This document shows positions 1 to 9,359 of a DNA stretch of 64,000 nucleotides, one piece after another; the first letter of the stretch is position 1; each line of letters begins with the position of its first letter. A program made the translations under genes and the position numbers. Source of the DNA: Sphingomonas kaistensis (GTDB taxonomy: Bacteria; Pseudomonadota; Alphaproteobacteria; Sphingomonadales; Sphingomonadaceae); assembly GCF_036884275.1 (NCBI RefSeq), contig NZ_CP145607.1, positions 2,343,001-2,407,000 on the forward strand. Direction: 5' to 3'. A model generated the notes under the pieces. It made no database searches and was not told where the DNA came from. It saw only the letters and a program-made list of their open reading frames with translations.

Positions 1-108
1 CTCCAGCAGTTCACGCTCGGTCCTGGACGAGCCCAGAATGGGGTTGGTGCTGCTTATAAAATCGCGGCCGAAAGCGTCGAAGCGCTTCCACCATTCCTTC
101 CAGCTCAC
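1..108 (-). CDS. Start of an unidentified protein downstream of gatA (partial)
   Basis: A reading frame opens with GTG at 108, overlapping the gatA stop in a GTGA arrangement, and runs 36 codons off the left edge without a stop. The N-terminus is tryptophan- and phenylalanine-rich (begins [17 protein letters not shown]). The 4-base overlap suggests translational coupling to gatA. It is not the start of gatB, which often follows gatA. I cannot name the family from 36 residues; it could also be a chance frame. Confidence 0.45.
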   Translation of the reverse strand, partial: MSWKEWWKRFDAFGRDFISSTNPILGSSRTERELLE

Positions 109-1586
109 CACCACTTCCCCGGACGGGCGGTGAAGCCCGCGCGTTCCTCGATCGCAAGGCCGGCATTGAGCACGCCAGCCTCGTCCATTTCCCGCCCGAT
201 CAGGTGCAACCCGAGCGGCAGCCCCTGCGCATCGAGCCCGCCCGGCACGCTCATCGCCGGCAGGCCGGCAAGGCTGGCCGGCACCGCGAACACGTCGTTC
301 AGATACATCGCCAGGGGATCGCTCATCTTCTCCCCGATCCCGAACGCGGCGCTCGGCGCGGTCGGGGTGAGGATGACATCGCACTGCTCGAACGCCCGCG
401 CGAAATCCTGCTTGATCAGAGCCCGAACCCGCTGCGCCTTGGTGAAGTAAGCGTCGTAGAAGCCGGCGCTCAACACATAAGTGCCGATCATGATCCGGCG
501 CTTGACCTCGGCGCCGAAGCCCGCCGCGCGGGTCGCCGCATACATGGCGTCGAGATTGCCGCCTTCCGGCACCTCGCGCAGTCCGTAGCGGACCCCGTCA
601 TAGCGGGCGAGGTTGGACGAGGCTTCGGCCGGCGCGATGATGTAATAGGTCGGCAGCGCATATTTGGTGTGCGGCAGGCTGATCTCGACCACCTCAGCGC
701 CCGCATCCTTAAGCCAGGCGATGCCCTGGTCCCACAGCGCGTTGATCTCATCCGGTACGCCGTCGATCCGATATTCCTTGGGAATACCGACGCGCTTGCC
801 CTTGAGATCGCTCGACAATCCCTGCTCCCACGCCGGCACCGGCGCGTCGAGCGAGGTGGCGTCCTTGGGGTCGAACCCGCTCATCGCTTCCAGCAGGATC
901 GCGCAATCCCGCACCGTACGCGCCATCGGCCCGGCCTGGTCCAGCGAAGAGGCAAAGGACACGATGCCCCAGCGTGAACAGCGGCCGTAGGTCGGTTTTA
1001 TCCCAGTGATGCCGGTGAAGGCCGCCGGCTGACGGATCGAGCCGCCGGTGTCGGTGCCGGTGACTCCCGGCGCGAGACCCGCCGCGACCGCCGCCGCCGA
1101 CCCGCCCGAGCTTCCGCCCGGGGTCAGCGCAGCATTGCCGCCATCGTTGCGCTTCCACGGGCTGATGACCGGCCCATAAGCGCTGGTCTCGTTGGACGAG
1201 CCCATCGCGAACTCGTCCATGTTGAGCTTGCCCAGCATCCCAGCGCCCGCTTCGCGCAGCTTGGCGCTAACGGTGCTCTCGTAAGGCGGCTTGAACCCGC
1301 CGAGGATCTTGCTGCCCGAGGTCGTGTCGACCCCAACGGTCGCGAACAGATCCTTGATGCCGAGCGGAAGGCCTGACAGCGGCTTCAGCTCGCCCGACTG
1401 CCGCGCGGCATCGGCGGCATCGGCGCAGGCCAAGGCGTCCTCCGGCGTTTCCACCGTATAGGCGTTGAGCGCCCGCGCAGCTGCCACCGCAGCGTTGAAG
1501 CTCTCGGCAATCTCCCGCGCCGAAAACTCGCCGCCACGGAAGCCGTCGCGAAGCTCCGTCAGCGTCAGGCTATTTAGCTCGGCCAT
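105..1586 (-). CDS. gatA: Asp-tRNA(Asn)/Glu-tRNA(Gln) amidotransferase subunit A
   Basis: This 493-residue amidase-signature protein is the glutaminase subunit of the GatCAB complex, which converts misacylated Glu-tRNA(Gln) or Asp-tRNA(Asn) to the correct aminoacyl-tRNA in the cytoplasm. The Ser-cisSer-Lys triad is visible: K78 in GIKDL, S159 in the GGSSGGS loop and S183 in [11 protein letters not shown]. Length is normal for the family. The ATG start overlaps the gatC stop by one base, so gatC and gatA are co-translated. The gatB partner is not in the window; the next frame downstream is an unrelated unidentified start. Confidence 0.98.
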   Translation of the reverse strand: MAELNSLTLTELRDGFRGGEFSAREIAESFNAAVAAARALNAYTVETPEDALACADAADAARQSGELKPLSGLPLGIKDLFATVGVDTTSGSKILGGFKPPYESTVSAKLREAGAGMLGKLNMDEFAMGSSNETSAYGPVISPWKRNDGGNAALTPGGSSGGSAAAVAAGLAPGVTGTDTGGSIRQPAAFTGITGIKPTYGRCSRWGIVSFASSLDQAGPMARTVRDCAILLEAMSGFDPKDATSLDAPVPAWEQGLSSDLKGKRVGIPKEYRIDGVPDEINALWDQGIAWLKDAGAEVVEISLPHTKYALPTYYIIAPAEASSNLARYDGVRYGLREVPEGGNLDAMYAATRAAGFGAEVKRRIMIGTYVLSAGFYDAYFTKAQRVRALIKQDFARAFEQCDVILTPTAPSAAFGIGEKMSDPLAMYLNDVFAVPASLAGLPAMSVPGGLDAQGLPLGLHLIGREMDEAGVLNAGLAIEERAGFTARPGKWW

Positions 1587-1888
1587 TATTCGATCACCTT
1601 GGGCACGGCGAAGAAGCCGTGCTGCGCTTCGGGCGCGTTCAGCAGCACCTTGTCGCGGACGTTGCCGCCGGTAAGCGGATCGGCATCGATGACGTCATCG
1701 CGCAGGCGCAGCTTCTGGTCGACGACCGTCGCCAGCGGCTCGACGCCCGACGTATCGACCTCGCCGAGCTGCTCGACCCAGCCGAGGATGTTGTTGAGTT
1801 CGGGCACCAAAGCCTCAACTTCCGCGTCGCTCATCTGGAGGCGCGCAAGCTTGGCGATGTGCCGCACGGTGGCGGTATCGACGGACAT
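1586..1888 (-). CDS. gatC: Asp-tRNA(Asn)/Glu-tRNA(Gln) amidotransferase subunit C
   Basis: A 100-residue GatC, the small clamp that wraps GatA and GatB together. The start chosen is the ATG giving [17 protein letters not shown], the conserved GatC N-terminus; an upstream in-frame ATG at 1924 would add 12 non-conserved residues. The motif LPALxxILxWVEQL-like (here [20 protein letters not shown]) and the C-terminal [18 protein letters not shown] with a final FAVPKVIE are diagnostic. It is immediately upstream of gatA and overlaps it by one base. Confidence 0.97.
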   Translation of the reverse strand: MSVDTATVRHIAKLARLQMSDAEVEALVPELNNILGWVEQLGEVDTSGVEPLATVVDQKLRLRDDVIDADPLTGGNVRDKVLLNAPEAQHGFFAVPKVIE

Positions 1889-1942
1889 GTTCGGCGCGTT
1901 AGCGAGGGGGAGCCGAGCCTTCAACTCCCCCTCGGCTTCGCC

Positions 1943-2548
1943 TTAGCGCGGGCGGCGATCCCGGCGGTTCTCGCGGCGCAGTTCGCGGACGTCCTGGCGC
2001 TGGTCACGGCGATATTCGCGGCGATCCTGCTGGCGGTCGGTCCGATACTGCTCGCGGGTCACGGTGCCGGCGTCACGCGCGGCACGATCCTCGCGGCGCT
2101 CGACCCGGTATTCCCGACGGTCGCCACGGCGCTCGCCGCGATATTCGCGATAGTTCTCACGAATCGCAGGATTGCGGCTACGCGCGATCCGCTGCTGCTC
2201 CCAATAACGGCGCTGGGCGGTGCTGATCGGATACCGGCGGCGCTGCTGGTCGTAGACGTAGGCACCGGTGCCCGGGTAATAATAGCCGCCGTTCCAGCCG
2301 CCATAAGGCGAACCGTAGCTGCCATAGGGCGAGCCATAACCGCCATAAGGCGACCCATAAGTGCCATAGCTCCCGTACGTCCCATAAGGCGCGTAGCCGC
2401 GGTTATAGCCGTAGCCGCCGCCGTAATAAGGGTCGTAATAACCCGAACCGACGCCGATCGAGACGCCGGAATAAGGATCAAGGGTGGCACAGCCGGACAG
2501 ACCAACGGCACCGATCGCGGCAACGGCAAGATTGCGGACAAGGGACAT
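1943..2548 (-). CDS. Gly/Tyr-rich repeat lipoprotein with Arg-rich tail
   Basis: A 201-residue predicted lipoprotein: hydrophobic N-terminus with lipobox LSGC (C20). Residues about 30-100 are a low-complexity stretch of YGG, YGSPYGG and YGTYG repeats. After a short spacer (about 100-130) the tail alternates Arg with Asp, Glu and Tyr in RREYR and RRQDRRE repeats. There is no enzymatic motif. Similar Gly/Tyr-rich envelope lipoproteins occur in sphingomonads, but I do not know a function. Clustered opposite charges plus tyrosines could favour self-association or binding to surface polymers; that is inference. Confidence 0.8.
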   Translation of the reverse strand: MSLVRNLAVAAIGAVGLSGCATLDPYSGVSIGVGSGYYDPYYGGGYGYNRGYAPYGTYGSYGTYGSPYGGYGSPYGSYGSPYGGWNGGYYYPGTGAYVYDQQRRRYPISTAQRRYWEQQRIARSRNPAIRENYREYRGERRGDRREYRVERREDRAARDAGTVTREQYRTDRQQDRREYRRDQRQDVRELRRENRRDRRPR

Positions 2549-2622
2549 GGCGACGCTCCTACAGCCCCCCGGCCTTGATCCAGCCTTGGCGCCGCCGCTT
2601 GAACGGGAGGTGAATTAGGGTC

Positions 2623-3474
2623 TTACCGCTTGGTGGAAACAACCTTTGGCGCAAAGAGATTGGCGGCCAGCCAATCCGCAGTTTTCTCGGCATTCGGCAA
2701 TCCCGGGGTGATCATGTCGAAATGATCCTTGGGGTTTGTCGTAATCACCCGGACGTCGTCGCCGGCTGCCTTGGCCTTCGCCTCATAGGCTTCCATTCCA
2801 AAGCCGAGAGCGCCCTTGACCAGCAAGGTGCGCATGCCAAGCGGAAGGTGGTCGATCGGACTTGCGTCGCGATAGGCTTGGGGCGTTTGTTCCGGGGTGC
2901 CGCCGAGCAAAGGAACGATGACGGGTTTGCCGCATATCTCTTTGTCTAAGCCCACGAACTCGCGCACCGACCCCGGCCCATCAATGGCTGCGACGCTTAT
3001 CGGCGTGATCGCATTCTTGCCGAGCGGCCCGGCAAGACGCGGGCGGCTGGCCGCATAAAGGGCGAGATGAGCACCCGCAGAGTGCCCAACGAAGGCGCTG
3101 CGCTTCAAATCGAGAGGATAGCGTTTCGCAAGCGAGCGGAGGTGATCAACCCCTGCGCCGACATCCTGGAACGTCCCCGGATACCCACCACCAGCATCGC
3201 CGACGGCGCGATATTCGATGTTCCAGGTCGCGATGCCGCGCCTTGTCAGCATGTCGGCGAGCGGCGCCGTGCCCGAGACGCCCTCAAAGCTGCGGGTCCA
3301 GCAGCCGCCGTGAATCACAGCGACCACTGGAAACGGGCCCTTGCCGGCGGGCAAGCGAAGCTCGCCGAACTGCAGCCTGTCCTTGCCATAACGCTCGACG
3401 AGCACGGGCTTGGAGACTGTCTTCTTGGCGGCTTCAAGCGGGGGATAGGGACTGGCCGAAGCGCCTGCCGCCAA
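2623..3474 (-). CDS. Alpha/beta hydrolase, probable secreted esterase, with apparently frameshifted signal peptide
   Basis: A BD-FAE/acetyl-esterase-like alpha/beta hydrolase. An oxyanion-hole motif HGGCW follows the first core strand, and the nucleophile elbow is GHSAGAH. The only in-frame start is a weak TTG at 3474. Forty bases upstream, an ATG at 3514 with a purine-rich leader lies one base out of phase. Removing one base just after it would give M-x-STSLLIAAAGLLAAGASA, a textbook signal peptide ending in AxA. The gene therefore looks exported but carries a +1 shift, or the sequence has an error. The substrate is unknown. Confidence 0.8.
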   Translation of the reverse strand: MAAGASASPYPPLEAAKKTVSKPVLVERYGKDRLQFGELRLPAGKGPFPVVAVIHGGCWTRSFEGVSGTAPLADMLTRRGIATWNIEYRAVGDAGGGYPGTFQDVGAGVDHLRSLAKRYPLDLKRSAFVGHSAGAHLALYAASRPRLAGPLGKNAITPISVAAIDGPGSVREFVGLDKEICGKPVIVPLLGGTPEQTPQAYRDASPIDHLPLGMRTLLVKGALGFGMEAYEAKAKAAGDDVRVITTNPKDHFDMITPGLPNAEKTADWLAANLFAPKVVSTKR

Positions 3475-3553
3475 AAGGCCGGCCGCCGCGATGAGAAGGC
3501 TCGTCGAAGCGCATGTCCCTAATCCCCCCCTGCCTGATTCGATTCGTCTCCGA

Positions 3554-5410
3554 TCAGCCTTTCTTGGCCGAGATGTAAGCGTTCACCTGCTCTTCGAGCA
3601 CGTCAAGCGGCAACGATCCGTTCTCGAGCACCGCGGCGTGGAAATCGCGGATATCGAAGCGGTCGCCGAGCTCTTTCCTCGCGCGGTCGCGCAGCTCGAG
3701 AATCTTGAGCTGCCCGACCATGTAGCTGGTCGCCTGGCCCGGGTTGTTGAAATAGCGCTCGACCTCACGGACGGCATCGGCGCGCGACAGCGGAGCGTTC
3801 TCCATGAAATAATCGATCGCCTGTTCGCGGGTCCAGCGCTTGTCGTGGATGCCGCTGTCGACAACCAGCCGCACCGCGCGCCAGACCTGGGTCGACAGCA
3901 TGCCGAATTCGCTGATCGGATCCTGGTAGAAACCCATCTCCTTGCCGAGGCCCTCGGCATACAGGCCCCAGCCTTCGGCATAAGCGCCATAGCCGCCGAA
4001 CCGCCGGAACTTGGGCACGTTGGGCAGCTCCTGCGCCAGCGCGATCTGGAAGTGATGCCCCGGCGCCCCTTCGTGATAGCTGCGCGCCTCGAGCTGCGGC
4101 TTGGACACATCGGCCATGTTGGCGAGGTTGGAATAATAGATGCCGGGGCGCGTGCCGTCCTCGCTCGGCGAATTATAGAAGGCGATCGACGCCGTTCCCT
4201 CGCGCCACTTCTCGACCGCGCGCACTTCCAGCGGGGCTTTGGGCAAGCGGCGGAACCACTCGGGCGACTTCGCCATCACCTGCGCGACAAAGCCTTCGGC
4301 ATCCTTGATGTAGGCGGCGCGGCCGGCGTCGGTGTCGGGATAGCGATACTTGGGATTGGTGCGCAGCTCGTCGAAGAACTGGCGCAGCGTGCCCTTGAAC
4401 CCAACCTGGTTCTTGATGACCTCCATCCGGGCATGGATCGCCGCGACCTGGTTGAGACCGAGCTGGTGGATCTGCTCGGCGTTCATGGTGGTGGTGGTCG
4501 AGTTCTTGAGGCGGTTGGCATAGAAAGCCGCGCCGTCGGGCAGCGACCAGGCGCCGCGATTACCCTTGGCTTGGCGTTCGGTGTCGGCCCAGGTCGCGAG
4601 GAAGGTACGATAGCCGCGCTGCATCGGCCCGGTCATCGCCGCGCTGGCCGCGGCAAGCAGGCGATCCTTCTCGGCCTGCGGCACATTCAACTTGCCGACC
4701 TTGGCCTTGAAGTCGGCATAGACCGGTGTGTCGGGGCCAGCGGCGAAAGGCGCGCCGGCCAGCACCTTTTCGGCGTCGCGGCGAACCGGCGCGAAATTGA
4801 AGGTCGACGGCACGATCCCCGCCGCCGTCTGCGCGCGCATGTTGGCGGTGATCTCGTTCATCACCCGCTCGATCGCGTTCAGGCGCAAGATATAGGCTTC
4901 GGCGTCGGCGACCGTGTCGATCTTGTGATTGTTGATCAGGAACACCGGAAGCGAGCCGGCCGGGCTGCCGTTGGTGCTGGCGATGAAGCCGTGGCGGCGC
5001 CAGCGGAAGTTTTCGACGTCCTGCTGCACTTCGTTTTCGAAGAGGCGGTAGCTCAGGCGGCCGCTGGGGCTCAACCGCTCCGGATTGAACTGCGCCCGCA
5101 TCGCGGCAAGCTGCCGCTGCGACAGCGCCAGATCCTCGGCGGCATTGGCGTCGGTGTAGCTGTTCAATTCGCCATAGCGGTCCTTGCGGCCAAGGCTCGT
5201 CAGCCCCTGCGGCGAGCGCGCGACCTGCTCCTCGAACGCGGCGTCGAGGAAGGTCGTCAGGCGCTGATCCTCCGCCAGCGGATCGACGACAGGCTCGACC
5301 GGACCAACGGGCGCGCTCGCCGCGGCGGCAACCGGCGTCCCCTCGTCGGCAGGAACCGTTGCACAAGCGGCGGTGGTGAGCAGCAGAAGCGCGGAGAGCT
5401 TGATCTTCAA
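3554..5410 (-). CDS. DUF885 family lipoprotein (putative metallopeptidase)
   Basis: A 618-residue DUF885 protein with a lipoprotein signal (lipobox TAAC, C16) followed by an Ala/Pro linker, so it is probably anchored in the envelope. The family signature is present: EGAPGHHFQ at 447-455 and AYAEGWGLYAE at 477-487. These resemble a gluzincin-type zinc site with a later Glu, and DUF885 members are usually annotated as putative peptidases. The length is typical. No tight operon: it faces the DUF3089 gene head to head. Substrate specificity cannot be read from the sequence. Confidence 0.9.
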   Translation of the reverse strand: MKIKLSALLLLTTAACATVPADEGTPVAAAASAPVGPVEPVVDPLAEDQRLTTFLDAAFEEQVARSPQGLTSLGRKDRYGELNSYTDANAAEDLALSQRQLAAMRAQFNPERLSPSGRLSYRLFENEVQQDVENFRWRRHGFIASTNGSPAGSLPVFLINNHKIDTVADAEAYILRLNAIERVMNEITANMRAQTAAGIVPSTFNFAPVRRDAEKVLAGAPFAAGPDTPVYADFKAKVGKLNVPQAEKDRLLAAASAAMTGPMQRGYRTFLATWADTERQAKGNRGAWSLPDGAAFYANRLKNSTTTTMNAEQIHQLGLNQVAAIHARMEVIKNQVGFKGTLRQFFDELRTNPKYRYPDTDAGRAAYIKDAEGFVAQVMAKSPEWFRRLPKAPLEVRAVEKWREGTASIAFYNSPSEDGTRPGIYYSNLANMADVSKPQLEARSYHEGAPGHHFQIALAQELPNVPKFRRFGGYGAYAEGWGLYAEGLGKEMGFYQDPISEFGMLSTQVWRAVRLVVDSGIHDKRWTREQAIDYFMENAPLSRADAVREVERYFNNPGQATSYMVGQLKILELRDRARKELGDRFDIRDFHAAVLENGSLPLDVLEEQVNAYISAKKG

Positions 5411-5505
5411 GACGGATACCCTTTCACATGGCTGGTCGCAGCCAAGCCCCGCCCGGCCTTCAAGTCAACTTGGCTTTGGCGCGCCGCCGCCCTACCTGCG
5501 CCCCC

Positions 5506-6645
5506 ATGTGCGCCCGCCGCTTCCTCGTCGTCATCTTCCTCCTGACCCTGCTGATCGTCGCCGGCGCCTTTGCCGTGTTCCAGTTCGGCGGCTCGGTCCT
5601 GCGCAAGCAGGCGCTGCCGACCGTTCCTTACGAAGCGCCGCCGCCCGCCAGCGGTCCCGACTATGTGCAGACGGAGAATTGGCTCAACCTGCCCGACACG
5701 GTCCCGCCCGGCCCGGCCGAATGGAAGCCGCAAGGAATCGGCGCCGAGCCCGCCGGCAAGGTCGAGGCGGCGACCTTCTACATTCACCCGACGACCTATC
5801 TTCAGCGCGATCGCTGGAACGCCCTCCTCGGCGACAGCGAAAGCCAGTCCCGCGCGCAGCTGTTCGTCCGCAGCCAGGCCAGCGCCTTCAACTTCTCACG
5901 GGTCTATGCGCCCAAATACCGGCAAGCGGCATTCGGCGCGTTTCTCGACACGGGGGACGACGCCACCGCCGCGCTCGATCTCGCTTATTCGGACGTGGCG
6001 CGCGCCTTCGACCGGTTCCTGATGCAGGAGGCGACCGCCCCGATTATTCTTGCCGGGCATAGCCAGGGCGCGCTGCACCTCACCCGCCTGCTGCGCGACA
6101 AGGTGGCCAAGGATCCCGCGCTGCAAAAGCGGATCGTCGCCGCCTACGTCGTCGGCTGGCCCGTCAGCCGCGCGGCCGATCTACCCGCGATGGGCCTTGC
6201 CGCCTGCCAGAACAATCTCGACGCGCGCTGCCTAGTCTCGTGGCAAACCTATGCGCAGCCGGCCAACACCGATCTCATCACCTCAGCCTTCGAAGGCACC
6301 ACCGGGTTCAACGGCCAGAAGCGGCGGCGGCAGGATATTATCTGCTACAACCCGCTGTCGGGCTCCAACGATGACGGCGTACCGGGCGAGATCACCAATT
6401 TCGCCCGCAACGACGGGACGCTGGTCCCGACCGACTCGAACCTGCGCGACGCCAACCTCGTCCAGGGTGCGGTGGGGGCAATGTGCCGCGATCATTTCCT
6501 GATCATCGCCGGGGTCGACGACAAGCTGCCCGACCTCGGCCCCTATGTGCTGCCCGGCAACAACTATCACGTCTACGACTATGCCCTGTTCTGGGCCAAC
6601 ATCCGCGCCGATGCGCGCGGGCGTGTGAACGCGTTCAAGCCGTGA
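5506..6645 (+). CDS. DUF3089 family protein (lipase-like alpha/beta hydrolase)
   Basis: A 379-residue DUF3089 protein. I start it at the ATG giving [20 protein letters not shown], a membrane anchor or signal segment; an upstream ATG at 5428 would place 26 non-conserved residues before it. Typical features are the FYIHPTTYL core strand, the nucleophile elbow AGHSQGALH and the late [11 protein letters not shown] block with a conserved His. It is probably periplasmic or membrane-anchored. Its TGA overlaps the GTG of ruvX, so the two genes are coupled. The substrate is unknown; esterase or lipase activity is a family-level expectation. Confidence 0.88.
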   Translation: MCARRFLVVIFLLTLLIVAGAFAVFQFGGSVLRKQALPTVPYEAPPPASGPDYVQTENWLNLPDTVPPGPAEWKPQGIGAEPAGKVEAATFYIHPTTYLQRDRWNALLGDSESQSRAQLFVRSQASAFNFSRVYAPKYRQAAFGAFLDTGDDATAALDLAYSDVARAFDRFLMQEATAPIILAGHSQGALHLTRLLRDKVAKDPALQKRIVAAYVVGWPVSRAADLPAMGLAACQNNLDARCLVSWQTYAQPANTDLITSAFEGTTGFNGQKRRRQDIICYNPLSGSNDDGVPGEITNFARNDGTLVPTDSNLRDANLVQGAVGAMCRDHFLIIAGVDDKLPDLGPYVLPGNNYHVYDYALFWANIRADARGRVNAFKP

Positions 6646-7115
6646 TCACCGCCGCCGCCTCCGACTTCCTCGCCGCGCTGCCGGGTGGCGGCGTGCTCGC
6701 CGGGCTCGACGTCGGGACCAAGACCATCGGTCTCGCGCTGTGCGACTCCGGCTGGAGCTTCGCCGGCCCGGCCGAGACCATCCGCCGCACAAAGTTCACC
6801 GCCGATCTCGCCCAGCTGCGCACCTTCATCGAGCGCCACGCGGTCAAGGGGCTGGTGGTCGGCCTGCCCCTCAACATGGACGGCACCGACTCGCCCCGCA
6901 CCCAATCGACCCGCGCCTTCGCCCGCAACCTCGCGCCCCTCGCTCTTCCCGTGCTCCTGTGGGACGAGCGCTGGTCGACCCAAGCCGTCGAGCGCGCGAT
7001 GATCGCCGCCGACGTCAGCCGCGCCAAGCGCGCCGAAGCCGTCGACAAACTTGCCGCCGCGCACATCCTCCAGGGCGCGCTCGACGCCCTTTGCATGTTG
7101 CCGCGGCCAAGCTAG
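6642..7115 (+). CDS. ruvX: Putative Holliday junction resolvase YqgF/RuvX
   Basis: A 157-residue RNase H-fold protein of the YqgF family, implicated in 16S rRNA 5'-end maturation and proposed as a Holliday junction resolvase. Key motifs are [14 protein letters not shown] near residue 20, [11 protein letters not shown] in the middle, and WDERWST followed by [14 protein letters not shown] at the end. The GTG at 6642 overlaps the DUF3089 stop (GTGA), which decides the start. pyrB follows 11 bases later, the RuvX-PyrB order seen in many alphaproteobacteria. Confidence 0.93.
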   Translation: MITAAASDFLAALPGGGVLAGLDVGTKTIGLALCDSGWSFAGPAETIRRTKFTADLAQLRTFIERHAVKGLVVGLPLNMDGTDSPRTQSTRAFARNLAPLALPVLLWDERWSTQAVERAMIAADVSRAKRAEAVDKLAAAHILQGALDALCMLPRPS

Positions 7116-7126
7116 CAGACGCGCTT

Positions 7127-8005
7127 GTGCACCTCATTTCCATCTCGTCGCTAAGCGACTCGCAGCTCACCGCCCTGTTCGCCACGGCGCAAGGTTTCGC
7201 CGACGATCCGCGCAGTGGCCGCGACCGGCTGGCGGGACGAACCGTCTTCAACTGCTTCTACGAAAACAGCACCCGCACCGCGATGAGCTTCGCGCAGGCT
7301 GCCGCCCGTCTTGGCGCGCAGGCGATCACGCTGTCGGTCGAACATAGCAGCGTCAAGAAAGGCGAAACCCTCGCCGACACCGCCCGGACCTTGGGCGCGA
7401 TGCAGCCCGACGCACTAGTCCTCCGCCATCGCCAGAACGGCGCCGCGGAAGAAGTCGCGGCGCTGATCGATTGCCCGGTGATCAATGCGGGCGACGGCAC
7501 CAACGAGCACCCGACCCAAGCCCTGCTCGACGCCCTGACGCTCCGACAGCATTTCGGCAGCCTCGAAGGCCGCACCGTCGCGATCTGCGGCGACATCCTG
7601 CACAGCCGCGTCGCCCATTCCAACGCCGCACTCCTTCCCCGGCTCGGCGCCACCGTGCGCCTCGCCGGCCCACCGGCGCTAATGCCCGGCGACGTGGAAA
7701 CGCACTCGATCGACGAGGCCATTGCGGGCGCCGATGCGGTAATGATGCTGCGCGTGCAGCGCGAGCGGCTCGACGAGGATCTGGGCGACCTGCCCGGCGA
7801 ATATCTCCGTCAATTCGGGCTGACGCCGGAGCGATTGGCGCTCGCCAAGCCCGATGCGGTCGTCTTGCATCCCGGCCCGATGAACCGCGGTGTCGAGATC
7901 GCCGACGAGGTCGCGGACCTCGCGAACCGCTCGCTCATCCTGCGTCAGGTGGCGAACGGCGTCGCGATGCGCATGGCGGTACTCGACCTGCTGGTCGCGA
8001 GCTGA
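7127..8005 (+). CDS. pyrB: Aspartate carbamoyltransferase catalytic subunit
   Basis: A 292-residue ATCase catalytic chain, which condenses carbamoyl phosphate and aspartate in the second step of pyrimidine synthesis. The carbamoyl-phosphate loop FYENSTRT (44-51) and SVKKGETLADT, DGTNEHPTQALLD and HPGPMNRG are all present. I chose GTG at 7127; a TTG at 7091 would extend the N-terminus by 12 residues into ruvX. The chain is slightly shorter than most (about 300-310), owing to a short N-terminus. No pyrC follows; the next gene is convergent. No regulatory chain (pyrI) is visible. Confidence 0.96.
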   Translation: MHLISISSLSDSQLTALFATAQGFADDPRSGRDRLAGRTVFNCFYENSTRTAMSFAQAAARLGAQAITLSVEHSSVKKGETLADTARTLGAMQPDALVLRHRQNGAAEEVAALIDCPVINAGDGTNEHPTQALLDALTLRQHFGSLEGRTVAICGDILHSRVAHSNAALLPRLGATVRLAGPPALMPGDVETHSIDEAIAGADAVMMLRVQRERLDEDLGDLPGEYLRQFGLTPERLALAKPDAVVLHPGPMNRGVEIADEVADLANRSLILRQVANGVAMRMAVLDLLVAS

Positions 8006-8015
8006 GCCCGAGCGC

Positions 8016-9347
8016 TTACTTGCTAGCGAAACGGACCGGCGCGTCGCCCGCGGCATTGCGCACGAAACAGGTCGCGCCGCTAGCCTTCAGCTTCATGCAC
8101 AGCGCGCGCGCTTCGCCGTCGCTGGCGAACCCCTTGAGGCTCAACCTATAGACCGAGCCGCGCGCATCGTTGAACCGCGCGCTGGCCGGCACATAAGCGC
8201 TCAGTCCGCCATGACGGCGGGACAGCGTTTCCCACCCGGCCTTGAGGCCCGACGGGGTCGAATAAGCGCCCAGCTGGACTACCGCCTTGCTGGCGCCGAA
8301 CCGCTTGGCGGCTGCGCGGCGAAGCTCGGCGACCTTGGGCAGGCTGCCGTTCGGCTTGATCCGCTCGGCACGCAGGCTGTCGACCATGGCGACCACATCG
8401 GGCGCTGGAGCCGCGACCGGGGCCGGCAAATCGGCCTGCGCAACGGCGACGGGAGCGGGCGCCTCGGCCTCAGCGTAGGCGACCGGAGCGGCCTCCTCGA
8501 CCCGCGCCGCGGCGACGGCCACCGGCTCGCTTGCGGCAGGCACCGGGGCCTGGGGCACCGGGGCTGCTTCGGCGAAGAGAATGTCGTCGTTCTTGGTCTC
8601 GACCTTGCGCGCCAGGCGCACCGGCATCCCGGCATCGACCGAAGAGGGTGCCTTGACCCCGATCAGCGACGCGACCTGCGAGGCGGGCGCGGTGCCGGGG
8701 CGGGCAAACGCCGCCCATTCGCTCATTCGCACTTCGAGCTGATCGCCCGCAAGATCCTGCGCCGCGACCTGACGGGCCCGGGCCCAATCGCCTGCGATGG
8801 CGTGGGCGAGCGCCAGGTTCTGGCGCACACGCGCATCGGCACCCGCCCCCCGCGCGGCAACGTCGAGCATCTCGATCGCAGCGCCGGGACGGCCGGCAAG
8901 CGCCATCGCCAGGCCCGCGTCGGCGGGGCTGATGACCTGGGCGTAAGTGTCGAGCGTCTGGGCCGCGGCGTCGGCCTTGCCCTGCGCGACCTGCGTCAGT
9001 ACAAGCTTCAGCGGCACTCCCGTCTGATCGGGATACATCGCCAGCGCATCGGCAAAGGCGGCTTCGGCCGAGCGGAAGCGGCCACCGGCAAGATAGGCAT
9101 TGCCGAGCAACGTCCGGAATGCCGCGTCGGTCGGGCTCTTTTCCACCGCTTTTTCAGCCAGCGCGATGGCGCCAGCGACATCGCCCTGCTGAAGCGCGAG
9201 ATGCGCGCGCATCGCCACACCGATATTGCTGTTCTCGACCATCCCACCGAAGCGCTTGGTCGAGCCGCCGCCAAGCGCACATCCCGTCAGCGCAACCGCC
9301 ATGACGATGCTCGAAGCGGCGAAAAGAGCGTTCCTGGGCTTGGTCAT
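8016..9347 (-). CDS. TPR lipoprotein with C-terminal SPOR domain
   Basis: A 443-residue predicted lipoprotein (lipobox ALTGC, C23). Residues about 45-240 hold tetratricopeptide-like helical pairs (AIALAEKAVEKSPTDAAFRTLLGNAYLAGG). A long Ala/Pro/Val linker with repeated PAPVA units follows, and a SPOR domain (VQLGAYSTPSGLKAGWETL) occupies about 365-440. SPOR domains bind glycan strands lacking stem peptides at the division septum, so it probably spans the periplasm. It lies downstream of the RHH protein and ParA on the same strand (12-base gap), suggesting one operon and a link to cell division or partitioning. Confidence 0.88.
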   Translation of the reverse strand: MTKPRNALFAASSIVMAVALTGCALGGGSTKRFGGMVENSNIGVAMRAHLALQQGDVAGAIALAEKAVEKSPTDAAFRTLLGNAYLAGGRFRSAEAAFADALAMYPDQTGVPLKLVLTQVAQGKADAAAQTLDTYAQVISPADAGLAMALAGRPGAAIEMLDVAARGAGADARVRQNLALAHAIAGDWARARQVAAQDLAGDQLEVRMSEWAAFARPGTAPASQVASLIGVKAPSSVDAGMPVRLARKVETKNDDILFAEAAPVPQAPVPAASEPVAVAAARVEEAAPVAYAEAEAPAPVAVAQADLPAPVAAPAPDVVAMVDSLRAERIKPNGSLPKVAELRRAAAKRFGASKAVVQLGAYSTPSGLKAGWETLSRRHGGLSAYVPASARFNDARGSVYRLSLKGFASDGEARALCMKLKASGATCFVRNAAGDAPVRFASK

Positions 9348-9359
9348 GATGCGTATCCC

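Noticed and set aside
3491..5545. Long plus-strand frame of 684 codons opposite the DUF885 gene
   Set aside because: No motif, unusual composition, and the minus-strand frame carries the full DUF885 signature.
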